Part shown: piece after piece, positions 41,624-51,110 of the stretch
How positions within the stretch are numbered: position 1 is the stretch's first letter
Layout of the letters: every line of letters begins with the position of its first letter
NCBI GenBank assembly: GCA_949289045.1
Contig: CASEMN010000013.1
Location: 1-64,000, forward strand
Source: an uncultured Oscillospiraceae bacterium
Lineage (GTDB): Bacteria > Bacillota > Clostridia > Oscillospirales > Acutalibacteraceae
DNA length: 64,000 nt
Reading direction: 5' to 3'
Translations under genes and position numbers: made by a program
Notes under the pieces: model-generated
What the model was told of the DNA's origin: nothing
The model's input: the letters and a program-made list of their open reading frames with translations, nothing else
Database searches by the model: none

Positions 41624-44128
41624 GTGAACGAAAACTACATAGATTTTTTAAAAAGCAAAATTGAAGTTGCACCTGTGTCAGGGTTTGACATCGGAGCTGA
41701 TGAAGTAAATCCCGCTCTTAAACCTCATCAAAGGGACGCTGTTATATGGGCGATAAAAGGCGGCTGCAGAGCACTGTTTGAAAGCTTCGGCCTCGGAAAG
41801 ACGGTTCAGCAGCTGGAATATTGCCGGATTGTTACTGAACATGAAGGCGGCAAAGCGCTTATTGTGTGTCCTTTAGGTGTTAAACAAGAGTTTAAGCAGG
41901 ATGCAGTGAATCTCCTCGGGTGGGATGCGGCGCCGGAATATGTAACCAATATGGAGGAAGCTAAAAACGCACAGACATCAATAGTCATTACGAATTATGA
42001 GCGGGTCCGTGACGGTGATATAGACCCTAAGGAGTTTGTAGCAACTTCCCTTGATGAAGCATCAGTTCTTCGTTCATTCGGCAGCAAAACATACCAAACT
42101 TTTCTCGATAAATTCAAGGGAGTTAAATATAAGCTTGTTTCTACGGCCACACCTTCACCGAATAAATATAAAGAGCTTATTCACTATGCCGGTTATCTTG
42201 AGGTAATGGATACCGGACAGGCATTAACTCGATTCTTTAAGCGTGACAGTACAAAAGCAAACAATCTTACGCTTTATCCTCACCGAGAAGAAGAGTTTTG
42301 GATATGGATGAGCACATGGGCATTGTTTATAAACTTACCTTCAGATTTAGGATACAGCGATGAGGGCTACGCATTGCCGCCTTTGGATGTGCGTTTTCAC
42401 AAAATTCAGGATGAATATTGCAGCTCATGCGACAAGAGCGGGCAAATACAATTCCTACGGGAGGCAGCAATAAGTCTTTCGGATGCAGCGAAAGAGAAAA
42501 ATACATCAATTCAGAAGAGAGTTGCAAAGGCAAAAGAAATAATAGAAGAGGATCCGGATGCTCACTTTATTTTATGGCATGACCTTGAAGCTGAAAGGCA
42601 TGAGATTAAACGTCAGATTCCCACGGCCGTAGATATATACGGTTCTATGGACTATGAGGAGCGGGAACAGAGAGTTATAAACTTTTCAAACGGCAGCATT
42701 AAAATATTTGCCACTAAAAAATCTTTGTCCGGCTCAGGATGCAACTTTCAAAAGCATTGTCACAGAGCTGTTTTCATCGGGATAGATTATGAGTTTAATG
42801 ACTTTATTCAGGCCATACATAGGGTGTACAGGTTTTTGCAGTCCGAAAAAGTGATAATAGACATCATTTATACGGAAGCTGAAAAGCCAATTCTCGACAC
42901 TCTCATGGACAAATGGAAAAAGCATAACTATCTTTCAGAGAAGATGCGAGAAATTGTTAAAAAATACGGTCTTGCCGGCACGTCGCAAATTGATAAACTT
43001 GCAAGAACAATAGGAGTGAAAAGAGTGATAGTAGAAGGTGAAAGCTTTAAAGCTATAAATAATGACTGTGTTTTAGAAACAGACATTATGGAAGACAACA
43101 GCATTGATTTAATACATACAAGCATCCCGTTCTCCAACCATTACGAATATACACCCAGTTACAACGATTTTGGCCACAATGAAGATACGGAAAGATTCTT
43201 TAAACAAATGGATTACCTTACTCCGAATTTATTGAGAATCTTAAAGCCTGGCCGTGTAGCAGCCATCCACGTTAAAGACAGAGTGTTGTTCGGTAATGCA
43301 ACAGGCACAGGAATGCCCACGATGGAACCATTTCACGCAATGTGCATTGAGCACTATATGAAGCATGGCTTTCAATATTTCGGCATGATTACCGTTGTGA
43401 CTGACGTTGTCCGGGAGAACAATCAGACTTACAGACTCGGCTGGACTGAACAATGTAAGGACGGTACTAAAATGGGCGTAGGCTGTCCTGAATACATTTT
43501 GTTGTTTCGCAAGCTGCCCTCAGATACATCCAAAGCATATGCGGATACGCCAGTGACGAAAACAAAAGAAGAATACACGAGAGCGCAGTGGCAGATAGAT
43601 GCACATGGCTTTTGGAGGTCGAGCGGTAACCGCTTAGTAACAAAAGAAGAGCTACTAAAGGTACCTGTATCAAATCTCCAAAAAGTATACCGTGAATTTA
43701 GCCGGGATACAGTATACAACTACAAAGAGCACGTTTCTCTTGCAAAAGAGCTCGATAAAGACGGAAAACTCCCTGCAACGTTTATGGTAGTGGCTCCGGG
43801 TTCATGGAATGATGAAGTATGGGATGACATAGTTCGCATGAGAACACTGAACAGCAGTCAGAGCCGCAGGCAGCAGGAGATGCACGTCTGTCCTCTTCAG
43901 CTGGATATAGTAGAGCGAATTATTAACCGTTACAGCAATAAAGGTGATGTTGTATTAGACCCATTCGGCGGAATTATGACAGTACCTAAAGTTGCAGTAG
44001 ATGATGGAAGATATGGCATAGGTATAGAGCTTAACAATGGGTATTTTCGTGACGGCGTCGGATATCTAAAAGAAGCTGATGACAAAGCAAACACCTTCAC
44101 TCTATTTGATTTAGTGTCAAATTCTTAA
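41624..44128 (+). CDS. SNF2-family helicase fused to a DNA methyltransferase
   Basis: 834 residues. The N-terminal SF2 part has Walker A FGLGKT, DEAx as LDEASVL, STATPSPN, and motif VI as QAIHRVYRF. From about residue 480 follows an N4/N6-type DNA methylase in permuted order: motif IV as HTSIPFSN (IPF rather than the usual PPY/PPF), then DPFGGIMT as the AdoMet-binding motif near the end. Such fusions are common in Firmicutes phages and are thought to modify phage DNA against restriction. The start is GTG. It follows the Rep gene in the replication module. Confidence 0.85.
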   Translation: MNENYIDFLKSKIEVAPVSGFDIGADEVNPALKPHQRDAVIWAIKGGCRALFESFGLGKTVQQLEYCRIVTEHEGGKALIVCPLGVKQEFKQDAVNLLGWDAAPEYVTNMEEAKNAQTSIVITNYERVRDGDIDPKEFVATSLDEASVLRSFGSKTYQTFLDKFKGVKYKLVSTATPSPNKYKELIHYAGYLEVMDTGQALTRFFKRDSTKANNLTLYPHREEEFWIWMSTWALFINLPSDLGYSDEGYALPPLDVRFHKIQDEYCSSCDKSGQIQFLREAAISLSDAAKEKNTSIQKRVAKAKEIIEEDPDAHFILWHDLEAERHEIKRQIPTAVDIYGSMDYEEREQRVINFSNGSIKIFATKKSLSGSGCNFQKHCHRAVFIGIDYEFNDFIQAIHRVYRFLQSEKVIIDIIYTEAEKPILDTLMDKWKKHNYLSEKMREIVKKYGLAGTSQIDKLARTIGVKRVIVEGESFKAINNDCVLETDIMEDNSIDLIHTSIPFSNHYEYTPSYNDFGHNEDTERFFKQMDYLTPNLLRILKPGRVAAIHVKDRVLFGNATGTGMPTMEPFHAMCIEHYMKHGFQYFGMITVVTDVVRENNQTYRLGWTEQCKDGTKMGVGCPEYILLFRKLPSDTSKAYADTPVTKTKEEYTRAQWQIDAHGFWRSSGNRLVTKEELLKVPVSNLQKVYREFSRDTVYNYKEHVSLAKELDKDGKLPATFMVVAPGSWNDEVWDDIVRMRTLNSSQSRRQQEMHVCPLQLDIVERIINRYSNKGDVVLDPFGGIMTVPKVAVDDGRYGIGIELNNGYFRDGVGYLKEADDKANTFTLFDLVSNS

Positions 44129-44149
44129 CCATCGAAAGGAAGTAACACC

Positions 44150-44332
44150 ATGCGTTCACCCTGTAAGAATTGCCCCTTACGCTTTGTAGGCTGTCACGTT
44201 AAGTGTCCGCAGTATAAAGCCTATACAGAAGATAACACAAAAATCAGGGAGCTGGCTTCACAACTCCGCCGGCTTGAATATGAGCTTTACGCCACAGGCG
44301 ACAAAAGAAGAAAAAGGAGGACAGGCAAATGA
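44150..44332 (+). CDS. Small Cys-rich phage protein
   Basis: 60 residues. CKNCPLRFVGCHVKC near the N-terminus looks like a small zinc ribbon, followed by a basic helical tail. GAAAGGAAG precedes the ATG. ATGA overlap with the next gene. Confidence 0.6.
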   Translation: MRSPCKNCPLRFVGCHVKCPQYKAYTEDNTKIRELASQLRRLEYELYATGDKRRKRRTGK

Positions 44333-44505
44333 GCAGACCGCCTAAGGAAGATAAAGTATGCAGCATATTCCGCTGTTCAAAGCTCAGGAATAACACCTGC
44401 TGCTATAACTGCAAACATTACAGCAGCTGCAAAATCAAATGTCTTAACGCTCCGTTTAAATGCGGAATGTACATAAAACCAGCGAGAGGAGGGAGCGAAC
44501 CGTGA
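44329..44505 (+). CDS. Second small Cys-rich phage protein
   Basis: 58 residues with nine cysteines (VCSIFRC, CCYNCKHYSSCKIKC, FKCGMY), probably two zinc knuckles. AAAGGAGGACAGGCAA precedes the ATG, which overlaps the preceding stop; its own stop overlaps the next GTG start. Function unknown. Confidence 0.6.
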   Translation: MSRPPKEDKVCSIFRCSKLRNNTCCYNCKHYSSCKIKCLNAPFKCGMYIKPARGGSEP

Positions 44506-44648
44506 CCCACTACGAAAGAATTACATCAATGTCCGTTGACGAAATGGCAGAGTTTATTATTTCTGTATCAGATGACGCCATGCCGGGCGAATATTGTGAC
44601 AATACAAAAAGCTGCAAAGAATGGCTTGAAACCGAGATTAAAGAATAA
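44502..44648 (+). CDS. Small hypothetical phage protein
   Basis: 48 residues from a GTG start at 44502 behind GGAGGGAGCGAACC; a longer reading from an upstream ATG has no ribosome site and would overlap the whole Cys-rich end. THYERITSMSVDEMAEF is a pattern I associate with small proteins of Firmicutes phages. Two cysteines near the middle. No function known. Confidence 0.6.
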   Translation: MTHYERITSMSVDEMAEFIISVSDDAMPGEYCDNTKSCKEWLETEIKE

Positions 44649-44676
44649 CAGACAGAAAGGAGCGGGTATATGTGCC

Positions 44677-44883
44677 ATGACCCTTGAAGAAACAGGCAGG
44701 GAATACCTTAGGCAATCCCATGTGCTGCTGCGGGAGGCAGCAAAAATAAAACTCAAAATGTACAAAGCTCAGGGCGGGGAGCTTTGCCGACTGAGAGAAC
44801 AGCATGAAAAAATAACAGGAATAGCCCGTGAACTGAGAATCACGGGTGAAAGCCTTGTTCACTATTATGACAAAGACAAATAA
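44677..44883 (+). CDS. Small coiled-coil phage protein
   Basis: 68 residues, helical and charged (REAAKIKLKMYKAQGGE, LREQHEKITGIARE). The ribosome site GGAGCGGG is somewhat far (about 12 bases) from the ATG. Not recognised. Confidence 0.5.
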   Translation: MTLEETGREYLRQSHVLLREAAKIKLKMYKAQGGELCRLREQHEKITGIARELRITGESLVHYYDKDK

Positions 44884-44896
44884 AGGAGTAATGTTA

Positions 44897-46384
44897 ATGC
44901 AGGAATATTGCACATTAGAACCTGTCAGCAGGAAGCTCACCCTTACAGAGCCTCAGCGTATAGCGGGTGTTGAATCCGATGAAAATGTAAGGGGATTAAA
45001 ATTCAAGTTTCCTAAAATCGTTGAGGGAGCAGATTTCACTCAGATGCAATTAAGGATCAATTACATAAACAGCCGTCAGGAAAAAGGGCAGTATATTGTA
45101 ACTGACCTGAAGCCTTTGGAAGGTGAAGAGGATTACATAACCTTCACATGGCCTTTTTCTCGCCTTGTCACTCATTACAGAGGGTACACCAAATTTGTTA
45201 TATGCGCCGTTAAAACAGACGAAAACGGCACGATTACAGCCGAATGGAATACAGCACTTGCACAGATGAGGGTTCTCGAAGGATTGGAAGTTGAAGAGCC
45301 CGAAATATCTCCAGAGGAAAAGGATGTTATATCCCAGCTCATATCCATTTGTCAGAACAGCGCTGACGAAGCTGCCTTATCAGCGCAGCAAGCTCAGGAG
45401 GAAGCAGGGAAAGTGCTTGATATAATCCCAGTGGGCGGAACAAAGGGACAGGTGCTTACGAAGCAATCCGATGAGGACAAAGACTACAACTGGCAAGACC
45501 CGACCGGTGTGGGCGGCGAGGGACAGAACGGAGCAACATTCACCCCGTCGGTATCGCCTGAGGGCGTCATCAGCTGGACGAACGACAAAGACTTGCCAAA
45601 CCCTGAGCCGGTTAATATCAAGGGTGAAAAGGGCGATAAAGGAGACAAGGGAGACCGTGGCGAGCAGGGGGAGCAGGGATTACAGGGAGCGAAGGGCGAA
45701 AAGGGCGATGAAGGTGAACAAGGAATACAAGGCGAACCCGGAGAACCAGGAGCAAAGGGAGAAAAAGGCGAACCGGGGACACCGGGTAAGGATGGTGCAG
45801 ACGGCAAAACGCCTAATATTCAGATTGGAACAGTTGAAACGCTACCGGCAGGGTCAGAAGCGACCGCAAGTATTACAGGCGATACAGAAAATCCGATGCT
45901 GAATCTCGGCATACCTAAAGGTCGAGACGGAACGGGCGGCGATGGAGGCGGTTCATCTCTCAGAGAAATAGCAAATTTTGTAACCGAAGAAGATAGCGTA
46001 AGAATAGAAATAAACAAGGATATGGAACAAAAGCCACTTAATCTAAGAAGCGTAATAGGAGCAATTGTTGTTCCGGCAGACCCGGAAGCAGCGGAGGTCA
46101 ATACAGCTTATTGGGCATATTTTGGGTCTAAAAGCGCATATCGCAGAGTAATAGGTTCGATGCAGGGTGTAAAAACCAATAAGCGCTCTATAAAAATAAA
46201 TGTGGTTGGTATTAATGGTGCAGCTATCGGATATGCATCTGGTGCATTGTTAACCAATGAATTCTTAAACCCGACCGTGTTTGATTCAATTAATAATATT
46301 CCGCTAATTATCCTTAAGACCAACACCGAAGGCAATAAATTTCCGGTGGGAACAGAGGTTAGATTGTGGGGTGAAGATGCATGA
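44897..46384 (+). CDS. BppU-like baseplate/fibre protein with collagen repeats
   Basis: 495 residues. The N-terminal part (about 1-130) resembles baseplate upper proteins (BppU), attaching to the tail. A Gly-X-Y collagen-like stretch (about 240-305, [16 protein letters not shown] and onward) forms a likely trimeric shaft. The C-terminal region of 170 residues would be the receptor-facing tip. The ATG at 44897 is 8 bases after AGGAG. Unusually, it lies in the early/middle region between the methylase and recU rather than after the tail genes. Confidence 0.8.
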   Translation: MQEYCTLEPVSRKLTLTEPQRIAGVESDENVRGLKFKFPKIVEGADFTQMQLRINYINSRQEKGQYIVTDLKPLEGEEDYITFTWPFSRLVTHYRGYTKFVICAVKTDENGTITAEWNTALAQMRVLEGLEVEEPEISPEEKDVISQLISICQNSADEAALSAQQAQEEAGKVLDIIPVGGTKGQVLTKQSDEDKDYNWQDPTGVGGEGQNGATFTPSVSPEGVISWTNDKDLPNPEPVNIKGEKGDKGDKGDRGEQGEQGLQGAKGEKGDEGEQGIQGEPGEPGAKGEKGEPGTPGKDGADGKTPNIQIGTVETLPAGSEATASITGDTENPMLNLGIPKGRDGTGGDGGGSSLREIANFVTEEDSVRIEINKDMEQKPLNLRSVIGAIVVPADPEAAEVNTAYWAYFGSKSAYRRVIGSMQGVKTNKRSIKINVVGINGAAIGYASGALLTNEFLNPTVFDSINNIPLIILKTNTEGNKFPVGTEVRLWGEDA

Positions 46385-46911
46385 ATAAAATAATCAACGG
46401 AATATTACAGAACATGACAGAAGAAGAGGTTAAAAAGCAAAAAAACGAAGAGATGCAAGATAAACTCAAAATATTAACTGAATCTGAAGTGTTTACCTTA
46501 TTTGCCAAGCAGCAGATCAACAAATTAACAGTTGATGATAATACAGCGCTGAGAATGAAATCTTATTATCCGACTTGGAAAGAGCTTGTAGACGCTAATT
46601 TCACAGCTAAAGAAGCAGGTTTTAAATTCACGTATGGCGAAGATTTGTACAAGACTATCCCACCCGAACAGCAGTTTCTTGAGAACTGGGTACCAGGACA
46701 GGGCACAGAGTCCATATTCGAGAGGATAGATGAAACCCACATAGGCACAAAGGAAGATCCTATCCCGTTTAAAATCAATATGGCGGTTTTCAAGGACAAG
46801 TATTACACAGAGGACGGAATACTTTACATATGTACCCGCAATTCCGAACAGCCTCTTCAAAACAAAGCCTCTGAACTTGTAGGGCACTATTTTGAGGTGG
46901 TAGAAGAATGA
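46381..46911 (+). CDS. Tail-associated protein with carbohydrate-binding-like C-terminus
   Basis: 176 residues. LRMKSYYPTWKELV and the last 60 residues (VFKDKYYTEDGILYICTRN, VGHYFEVVEE) match the small CBM5/12-like or chitin-binding-like ends found on phage baseplate partner proteins. It overlaps the fibre gene as ATGA and recU likewise. Probably assembles with the fibre. Confidence 0.6.
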   Translation: MNKIINGILQNMTEEEVKKQKNEEMQDKLKILTESEVFTLFAKQQINKLTVDDNTALRMKSYYPTWKELVDANFTAKEAGFKFTYGEDLYKTIPPEQQFLENWVPGQGTESIFERIDETHIGTKEDPIPFKINMAVFKDKYYTEDGILYICTRNSEQPLQNKASELVGHYFEVVEE

Positions 46912-47441
46912 CAAGTTCTGAAAAGCAGCTCATAGGTTCCCGCTCCCGTGCATCAGGAGCAGCCTTCGAAAAGCTCATAGAAACTTCTTGTGAAGTATAC
47001 AAAAACAGAAAGCTTGCATACATAGAAAAGACCCCTGAGCCTATGCGTCCCATAAGCGGAGCGGACAGGCAGGGCAAATTTACAGCAATATACACCGCCG
47101 CCGCCCAGCCAGATTATAAAGGCACTCTTTCGGGAGGTAGGGCGGTAGTATTTGAGGCAAAGCACACAGATTCAGACACAATGAAGCAGGAGCGGGTAAC
47201 TCCCGCTCAGGCTGAGGCTCTGCGCATACATTACGAATTAGGTGCGCTGTGCTTTGTTCTGATAAGCATCAAAGACCGCTATTTTGCTATTCCGTGGCAC
47301 GAGTGGAAGTATATGAAGCAAAGCTTCGGACGCAAATATATCACAACTGCTGACCTTAAAGAATATGAGGTGAAAATGAAAGCTGACAAAGGCAGCGTAT
47401 ACCTTGATTTTTTGCCTGCGGCATTAATATGTGCAGTATAA
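46908..47441 (+). CDS. RecU-like Holliday junction resolvase
   Basis: 177 residues, PD-(D/E)xK nuclease. The catalytic block is PDYKG, then VVFEAKHT; the family N-terminus GSRSRASGAAFEKLIE is clear. It resolves recombination junctions in replicating phage DNA. Its start overlaps the preceding stop (ATGA). Confidence 0.85.
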   Translation: MTSSEKQLIGSRSRASGAAFEKLIETSCEVYKNRKLAYIEKTPEPMRPISGADRQGKFTAIYTAAAQPDYKGTLSGGRAVVFEAKHTDSDTMKQERVTPAQAEALRIHYELGALCFVLISIKDRYFAIPWHEWKYMKQSFGRKYITTADLKEYEVKMKADKGSVYLDFLPAALICAV

Positions 47442-47468
47442 TAAATGAGAATCGAAGGAGCGGGATAA

Positions 47469-47873
47469 ATGACCCTTAAAGAACTATCACAGCTCTACTA
47501 CCTTAACCGTGAAATAGAGAATGACCGCCGCCGCCTTGAGGAACTGGAAGCAAAGCTTACTTCTCCGTCCTCTCCCAATCTCTCAGGTATGCCGAGAAGC
47601 ACCGCTTACGGCAACAAGATAGAATTATCCGTAGTTGATATAATGGACCTTAAAGCAATCATAGCGACAAAACAGCAGCAATGCATCTATGAGCGCAGCC
47701 GCCTTATGAGATATATCACCGAAATTGATGATAGCCTTACAAGAGAGATATTTATATTTCGCTTCGTGAACGGCCTTTCGTGGCGTCAGGTTGCAGCAAG
47801 CGTAGGAGGAAACAATACAGAAGCCAGCGTTAAAATGATATGTTATAGGCGCATCAAAGAAGCAAACGAATAA
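47469..47873 (+). CDS. ArpU/RinA-like late transcription regulator
   Basis: 134 residues. An N-terminal coiled-coil (LYYLNREIENDRRRLEELEAKL) is followed by a sigma-4-like helix-turn-helix (IFIFRFVNGLSWRQVAASVGGNNTEASVKMICYRRIKEA). Members of this group switch on phage packaging and structural genes. A promoter with direct repeats lies immediately downstream, just before terS, matching that role. Confidence 0.8.
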   Translation: MTLKELSQLYYLNREIENDRRRLEELEAKLTSPSSPNLSGMPRSTAYGNKIELSVVDIMDLKAIIATKQQQCIYERSRLMRYITEIDDSLTREIFIFRFVNGLSWRQVAASVGGNNTEASVKMICYRRIKEANE

Positions 47874-47875
47874 AC

Positions 47876-47918
47876 TTGTTACTTTTGTTACTTTTGTTAC
47901 TTTTGTTTCTGCTATAAT
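47876..47918 (+). promoter_or_regulatory. Late promoter with three 9-bp direct repeats
   Basis: TTGTTACTT is repeated three times without gaps (47876-47902) plus a partial fourth, ahead of TATAAT (47913-47918). There is no good -35 box at 17 bp, as expected for an activator-dependent promoter. Confidence 0.65.
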
Positions 47919-47938
47919 ATAAGCTGAGATAAAAAGAA

Positions 47939-47969
47939 AAACCCGTTCCAATCAAGGAGCGGGTTTTGT
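47939..47969 (+). terminator. Hairpin in the late leader
   Basis: AACCCGTTCC/GGAGCGGGTT followed by TTG. It lies between the late promoter and terS, so late transcription must pass it. Confidence 0.7.
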
Positions 47970-48015
47970 TATGCCTTTTTGCAATCAATTACAATGAAAC
48001 CGAGGTGGTGAATAT

Positions 48016-48468
48016 GTGAACACAAAAAACAAAGGCGGCAGACCTCCTAAATTTAAAAGCCCCGAAGAAATGCAGAAAAAAATAGACGATTATTTTACTC
48101 AGTGTGAGGGTAAAGTGCTCACAGATACCGAAGGAAAAGCGGTTTTAGATAAATACGGAAACCCTGTTATTGTTGGTGCAAAGCCACCTACTGTAACAGG
48201 TCTCGCTCTTGCACTGGGCTTTACAAGCCGTCAAGCACTCCTTAATTACCAGGCAAGACCGAAGTTTATTGACACGATAATGCGTGCGAAAAGTAGATGT
48301 GAAGAATACGCTGAAAGCAGGCTATACGACAGAGAAGGAGTAAGAGGAGCAACGTTCAGCTTGACAAACAATTTCAAAGGGTGGAGTAACTGCCCGGAAC
48401 AGACGGAAGAAAGCGAAGTCCTAAAAAAAGCAAAGGAAATTTTAGAGGGTGTAAACAGTGTCATTTAG
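48016..48468 (+). CDS. Terminase small subunit
   Basis: 150 residues from a GTG start behind GAGGTGGTGA. KGGRPPKFKSPEEMQKKIDDYF and a helix-turn-helix around TGLALALGFTSRQALLNY fit DNA-recognition subunits. It selects phage DNA for packaging. The terL start overlaps its last 11 bases. Confidence 0.88.
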   Translation: MNTKNKGGRPPKFKSPEEMQKKIDDYFTQCEGKVLTDTEGKAVLDKYGNPVIVGAKPPTVTGLALALGFTSRQALLNYQARPKFIDTIMRAKSRCEEYAESRLYDREGVRGATFSLTNNFKGWSNCPEQTEESEVLKKAKEILEGVNSVI

Positions 48469-49639
48469 TCAGAAGCAGACTGAATATTTAATGAACTGCA
48501 ATCACAGGTGGAATGTAAAAACAGGAGCAACACGCTCAGGAAAAACCTTTCTTGACTATTTTGTTATACCTAAAAGAATTCTTAAATGCCAACAGAACGG
48601 GCTTATAGTTTTATTGGGAAATACAAAAGGAACCCTTGAGAGAAATATACTTGAACCCATGCGCAGCATATGGTCGCCTGAGCTTGTAGGGCAGATAAGC
48701 AGCAACAATACCGTAAACATATTCGGTAAAAAATGTTATGCGTTGGGAGCTGACAAGATAAACCAGGTAAGTAAATTACAAGGCGCTGCATTTGAATATT
48801 GTTACGGTGATGAAATAACAACATGGCACGAAGATGTTTTCCAGATGCTAAAGAGCCGTTTGTCTTGTCCAAACAGTTGCTTTGACGGTACATGCAACCC
48901 GGAAAGCCCCATGCATTGGTTTAAAAAGTTTCTTGAAAGCGACGCTGATATATATCAGCAGGCATATACCATTGACGACAATCCTTTTCTTGATCCCACA
49001 TTTGTTGAAAACCTCAAAAATGAATATTCAGGAACTGTTTATTACGATAGATTTATTTTAGGCAAATGGGCTCTTGCTTCAGGTCTTGTTTATCCCATGT
49101 TTAAAGTCGGAAGACTTGAAGATGTTTCTATCTTGAAAAAAGGACGCTGGTTTATAAGCGTTGACTACGGAACCTATAATCCGTTTTCCGCAGGCCTTTG
49201 GTGCGTAGCCGGAGAAAAAGCTTACAGAATAAAAGAATTCTACTATTCAGGCAGAAAGAGTTTGATGCCGAAGACAGATGAAGAATATTACAGTGAGCTT
49301 GAAAAACTGGCAGGTGACAGATACATAGAGCGAGTTGTAATCGACCCGTCTGCTTCAAGTTTCATTGAGACAATCAAACGCCACAAGCGCTTCAGAGTTT
49401 TCCATGCCAATAATGAAGTGGTGAGCGGAATACGTAATGTAGCTACAGCGCTCAATAAGGGTATGCTTCAAATTCTGCCTGAATGTAAAGATTCCATAAC
49501 GGAATTCGGGCTTTATTCATGGAACGATAAATCCGTGCAAGATGAACCCATAAAGGAAAACGACCACGCAATGGATGAAATAAGGTATTTTGTACGAACG
49601 ATATTGCGCCGTGAGTTTAAGTGGATAGATTGGAGCTGA
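48458..49639 (+). CDS. Terminase large subunit
   Basis: 393 residues, PBSX/SPP1-like. ATPase Walker A is GATRSGKTFL and Walker B is CYGDE. The RNase H-like nuclease half has VDYGTYNPF, VVIDPSA and the final Asp in NDHAMDEIRYF. It powers DNA packaging and cuts concatemers. Confidence 0.95.
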   Translation: MSFSQKQTEYLMNCNHRWNVKTGATRSGKTFLDYFVIPKRILKCQQNGLIVLLGNTKGTLERNILEPMRSIWSPELVGQISSNNTVNIFGKKCYALGADKINQVSKLQGAAFEYCYGDEITTWHEDVFQMLKSRLSCPNSCFDGTCNPESPMHWFKKFLESDADIYQQAYTIDDNPFLDPTFVENLKNEYSGTVYYDRFILGKWALASGLVYPMFKVGRLEDVSILKKGRWFISVDYGTYNPFSAGLWCVAGEKAYRIKEFYYSGRKSLMPKTDEEYYSELEKLAGDRYIERVVIDPSASSFIETIKRHKRFRVFHANNEVVSGIRNVATALNKGMLQILPECKDSITEFGLYSWNDKSVQDEPIKENDHAMDEIRYFVRTILRREFKWIDWS

Positions 49640-49643
49640 GAAA

Positions 49644-51110
49644 ATGGGAAAAATCGGAGAAAGGGTGAAAGCCATGATAAGAGACTGGCTGCAAATCCAG
49701 TCTGCGCCGCAGCAAAGCATAATTATAAGCGAGGAAACAAGCTTTGAAGCAAATGTAATAAAAAACAAAATTTGGTATCGAGGAGTAGCCGGAGAACTTC
49801 AGCAGTTATACAGGCAGCTGAATACAACAGGTGGGCGCTTCTGGGCGAGTGTACCAACTGACAGGAAAATAAGAAGAATACATAGTGGGCTGCCGTCGGT
49901 GATTGTTGACACATTGACGTACATAGTGAAGGCGGATTATTCGCCTGAGGTTTTCGGAGATGAAGGAAACACAGACTGGGAAAATATAGAAAAGGAGATA
50001 GATTTTGCCGAGCTTATAGGTGAGGCGGTAAGTCAGACACTGGTTACAGGTGACGGCGCATTTAAGATTTCGGTGGACCCGGAGATTTCCCCTTATCCGC
50101 TTTGTGAATTTTATCCAGCCGACAGAGTAAAATTCGATTTCAAAAGAGGCAGGATAACAGCTATACGTTTTTACACTAACTATGTTCAAAAATCAGTGAA
50201 ATATACCCTTGAAGAAATATATTCAAAAAATAAAGTAGAATATCATCTTTTCAGAGGAGAGCACGAGGTTTCCCTAAAAACTATCAAAGAGCTTTCGGAA
50301 TATAAGCCTATTACCTTTGCCGGAGATTTCATAATGGCGGTTCCGTTTAAGATTTATTCCAGCAGTAAATATCCCGGCAGAGGAAAATCAATTTTTGATA
50401 ATAAAACAGATGATTTTGACGCTTATGACGAAGTGATAAGTCAGTGGATGGACGCTGTAAGGCGTGGACGTGTGCAGAGGTACATTCCCGACGACCTTAT
50501 ACCAAGAAACAGCAAAGGCGAAATGCAGGAAGTGAGCGCTTTTGGCGCTGATTATATAAAGATTGACAGCGGCAGCGGGACAGACAGCTCAGAGCAAAAG
50601 ATACAGGTTGTGCAGCCTGATATTAATTATGAAGCATATCTGAGCGCATACACTTCTACTCTCGATATATGTCTTCAAGGTCTTCTTTCTCCCGCAACAT
50701 TAGGAATAGACTTAGGAAAAATGTCGTCAGCTGATGCACAGCGTGAGAAAAAGGACATAACGGGACATACAAGAAATGCCATAACCAGTGCACTTGAAAA
50801 AGCACTGCCTAAGCTTATTTCAGCTTTGCTCATGACATATGACAATATGCTCAGCCGATCGCCGGGAAGCTATTGTCCTACCGTGGAGTTTGGCGAATAC
50901 GGAGCTCCTGATTTTGACAGCCGAGTGGATGTAGTGAATAAAGCGGCAACAGCCGGAACAATGAGTGTAGAAGCCCAGGTGGAAGAGCTTTGGGGAGACA
51001 GTAAAGACAAAAAGTGGAAGGAGGAAGAGATTAAACGCATAAACACAATGAAAGGTCTTATTTCCGGAGCTCCTCCTAAAGTAGGGGATGAGATAGTTGA
51101 TGTGGAGTGA
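49644..51110 (+). CDS. Portal protein (SPP1 gp6-like)
   Basis: 488 residues. Portal-type features are IWYRGVAGELQQLYRQL, VSQTLVTGDGAFKI, YGEYGAP-like VEFGEYGAPDFDSR and a C-terminal helical crown. It forms the ring through which DNA enters and leaves the head. Four bases after terL and overlapping the MuF gene by 11 bases. Confidence 0.92.
   Translation: MGKIGERVKAMIRDWLQIQSAPQQSIIISEETSFEANVIKNKIWYRGVAGELQQLYRQLNTTGGRFWASVPTDRKIRRIHSGLPSVIVDTLTYIVKADYSPEVFGDEGNTDWENIEKEIDFAELIGEAVSQTLVTGDGAFKISVDPEISPYPLCEFYPADRVKFDFKRGRITAIRFYTNYVQKSVKYTLEEIYSKNKVEYHLFRGEHEVSLKTIKELSEYKPITFAGDFIMAVPFKIYSSSKYPGRGKSIFDNKTDDFDAYDEVISQWMDAVRRGRVQRYIPDDLIPRNSKGEMQEVSAFGADYIKIDSGSGTDSSEQKIQVVQPDINYEAYLSAYTSTLDICLQGLLSPATLGIDLGKMSSADAQREKKDITGHTRNAITSALEKALPKLISALLMTYDNMLSRSPGSYCPTVEFGEYGAPDFDSRVDVVNKAATAGTMSVEAQVEELWGDSKDKKWKEEEIKRINTMKGLISGAPPKVGDEIVDVE

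Noticed and set aside
45471..45902. 143-codon frame inside the collagen-repeat gene, and 107 codons opposite
   Set aside because: Both are shadows of the Gly-X-Y codon pattern in the fibre gene; no start signal.
46908..47441. Restriction endonuclease reading of the PD-(D/E)xK protein
   Set aside because: The N-terminal GSRSRASGAAFE and FEAKHT arrangement match RecU-type resolvases, and there is no specific methylase partner.
47876..47907. 9-bp tandem repeats as CRISPR or replication iterons
   Set aside because: They are too short for CRISPR. They sit over a -10 box ahead of terS and away from Rep, so an activator site is a better fit.
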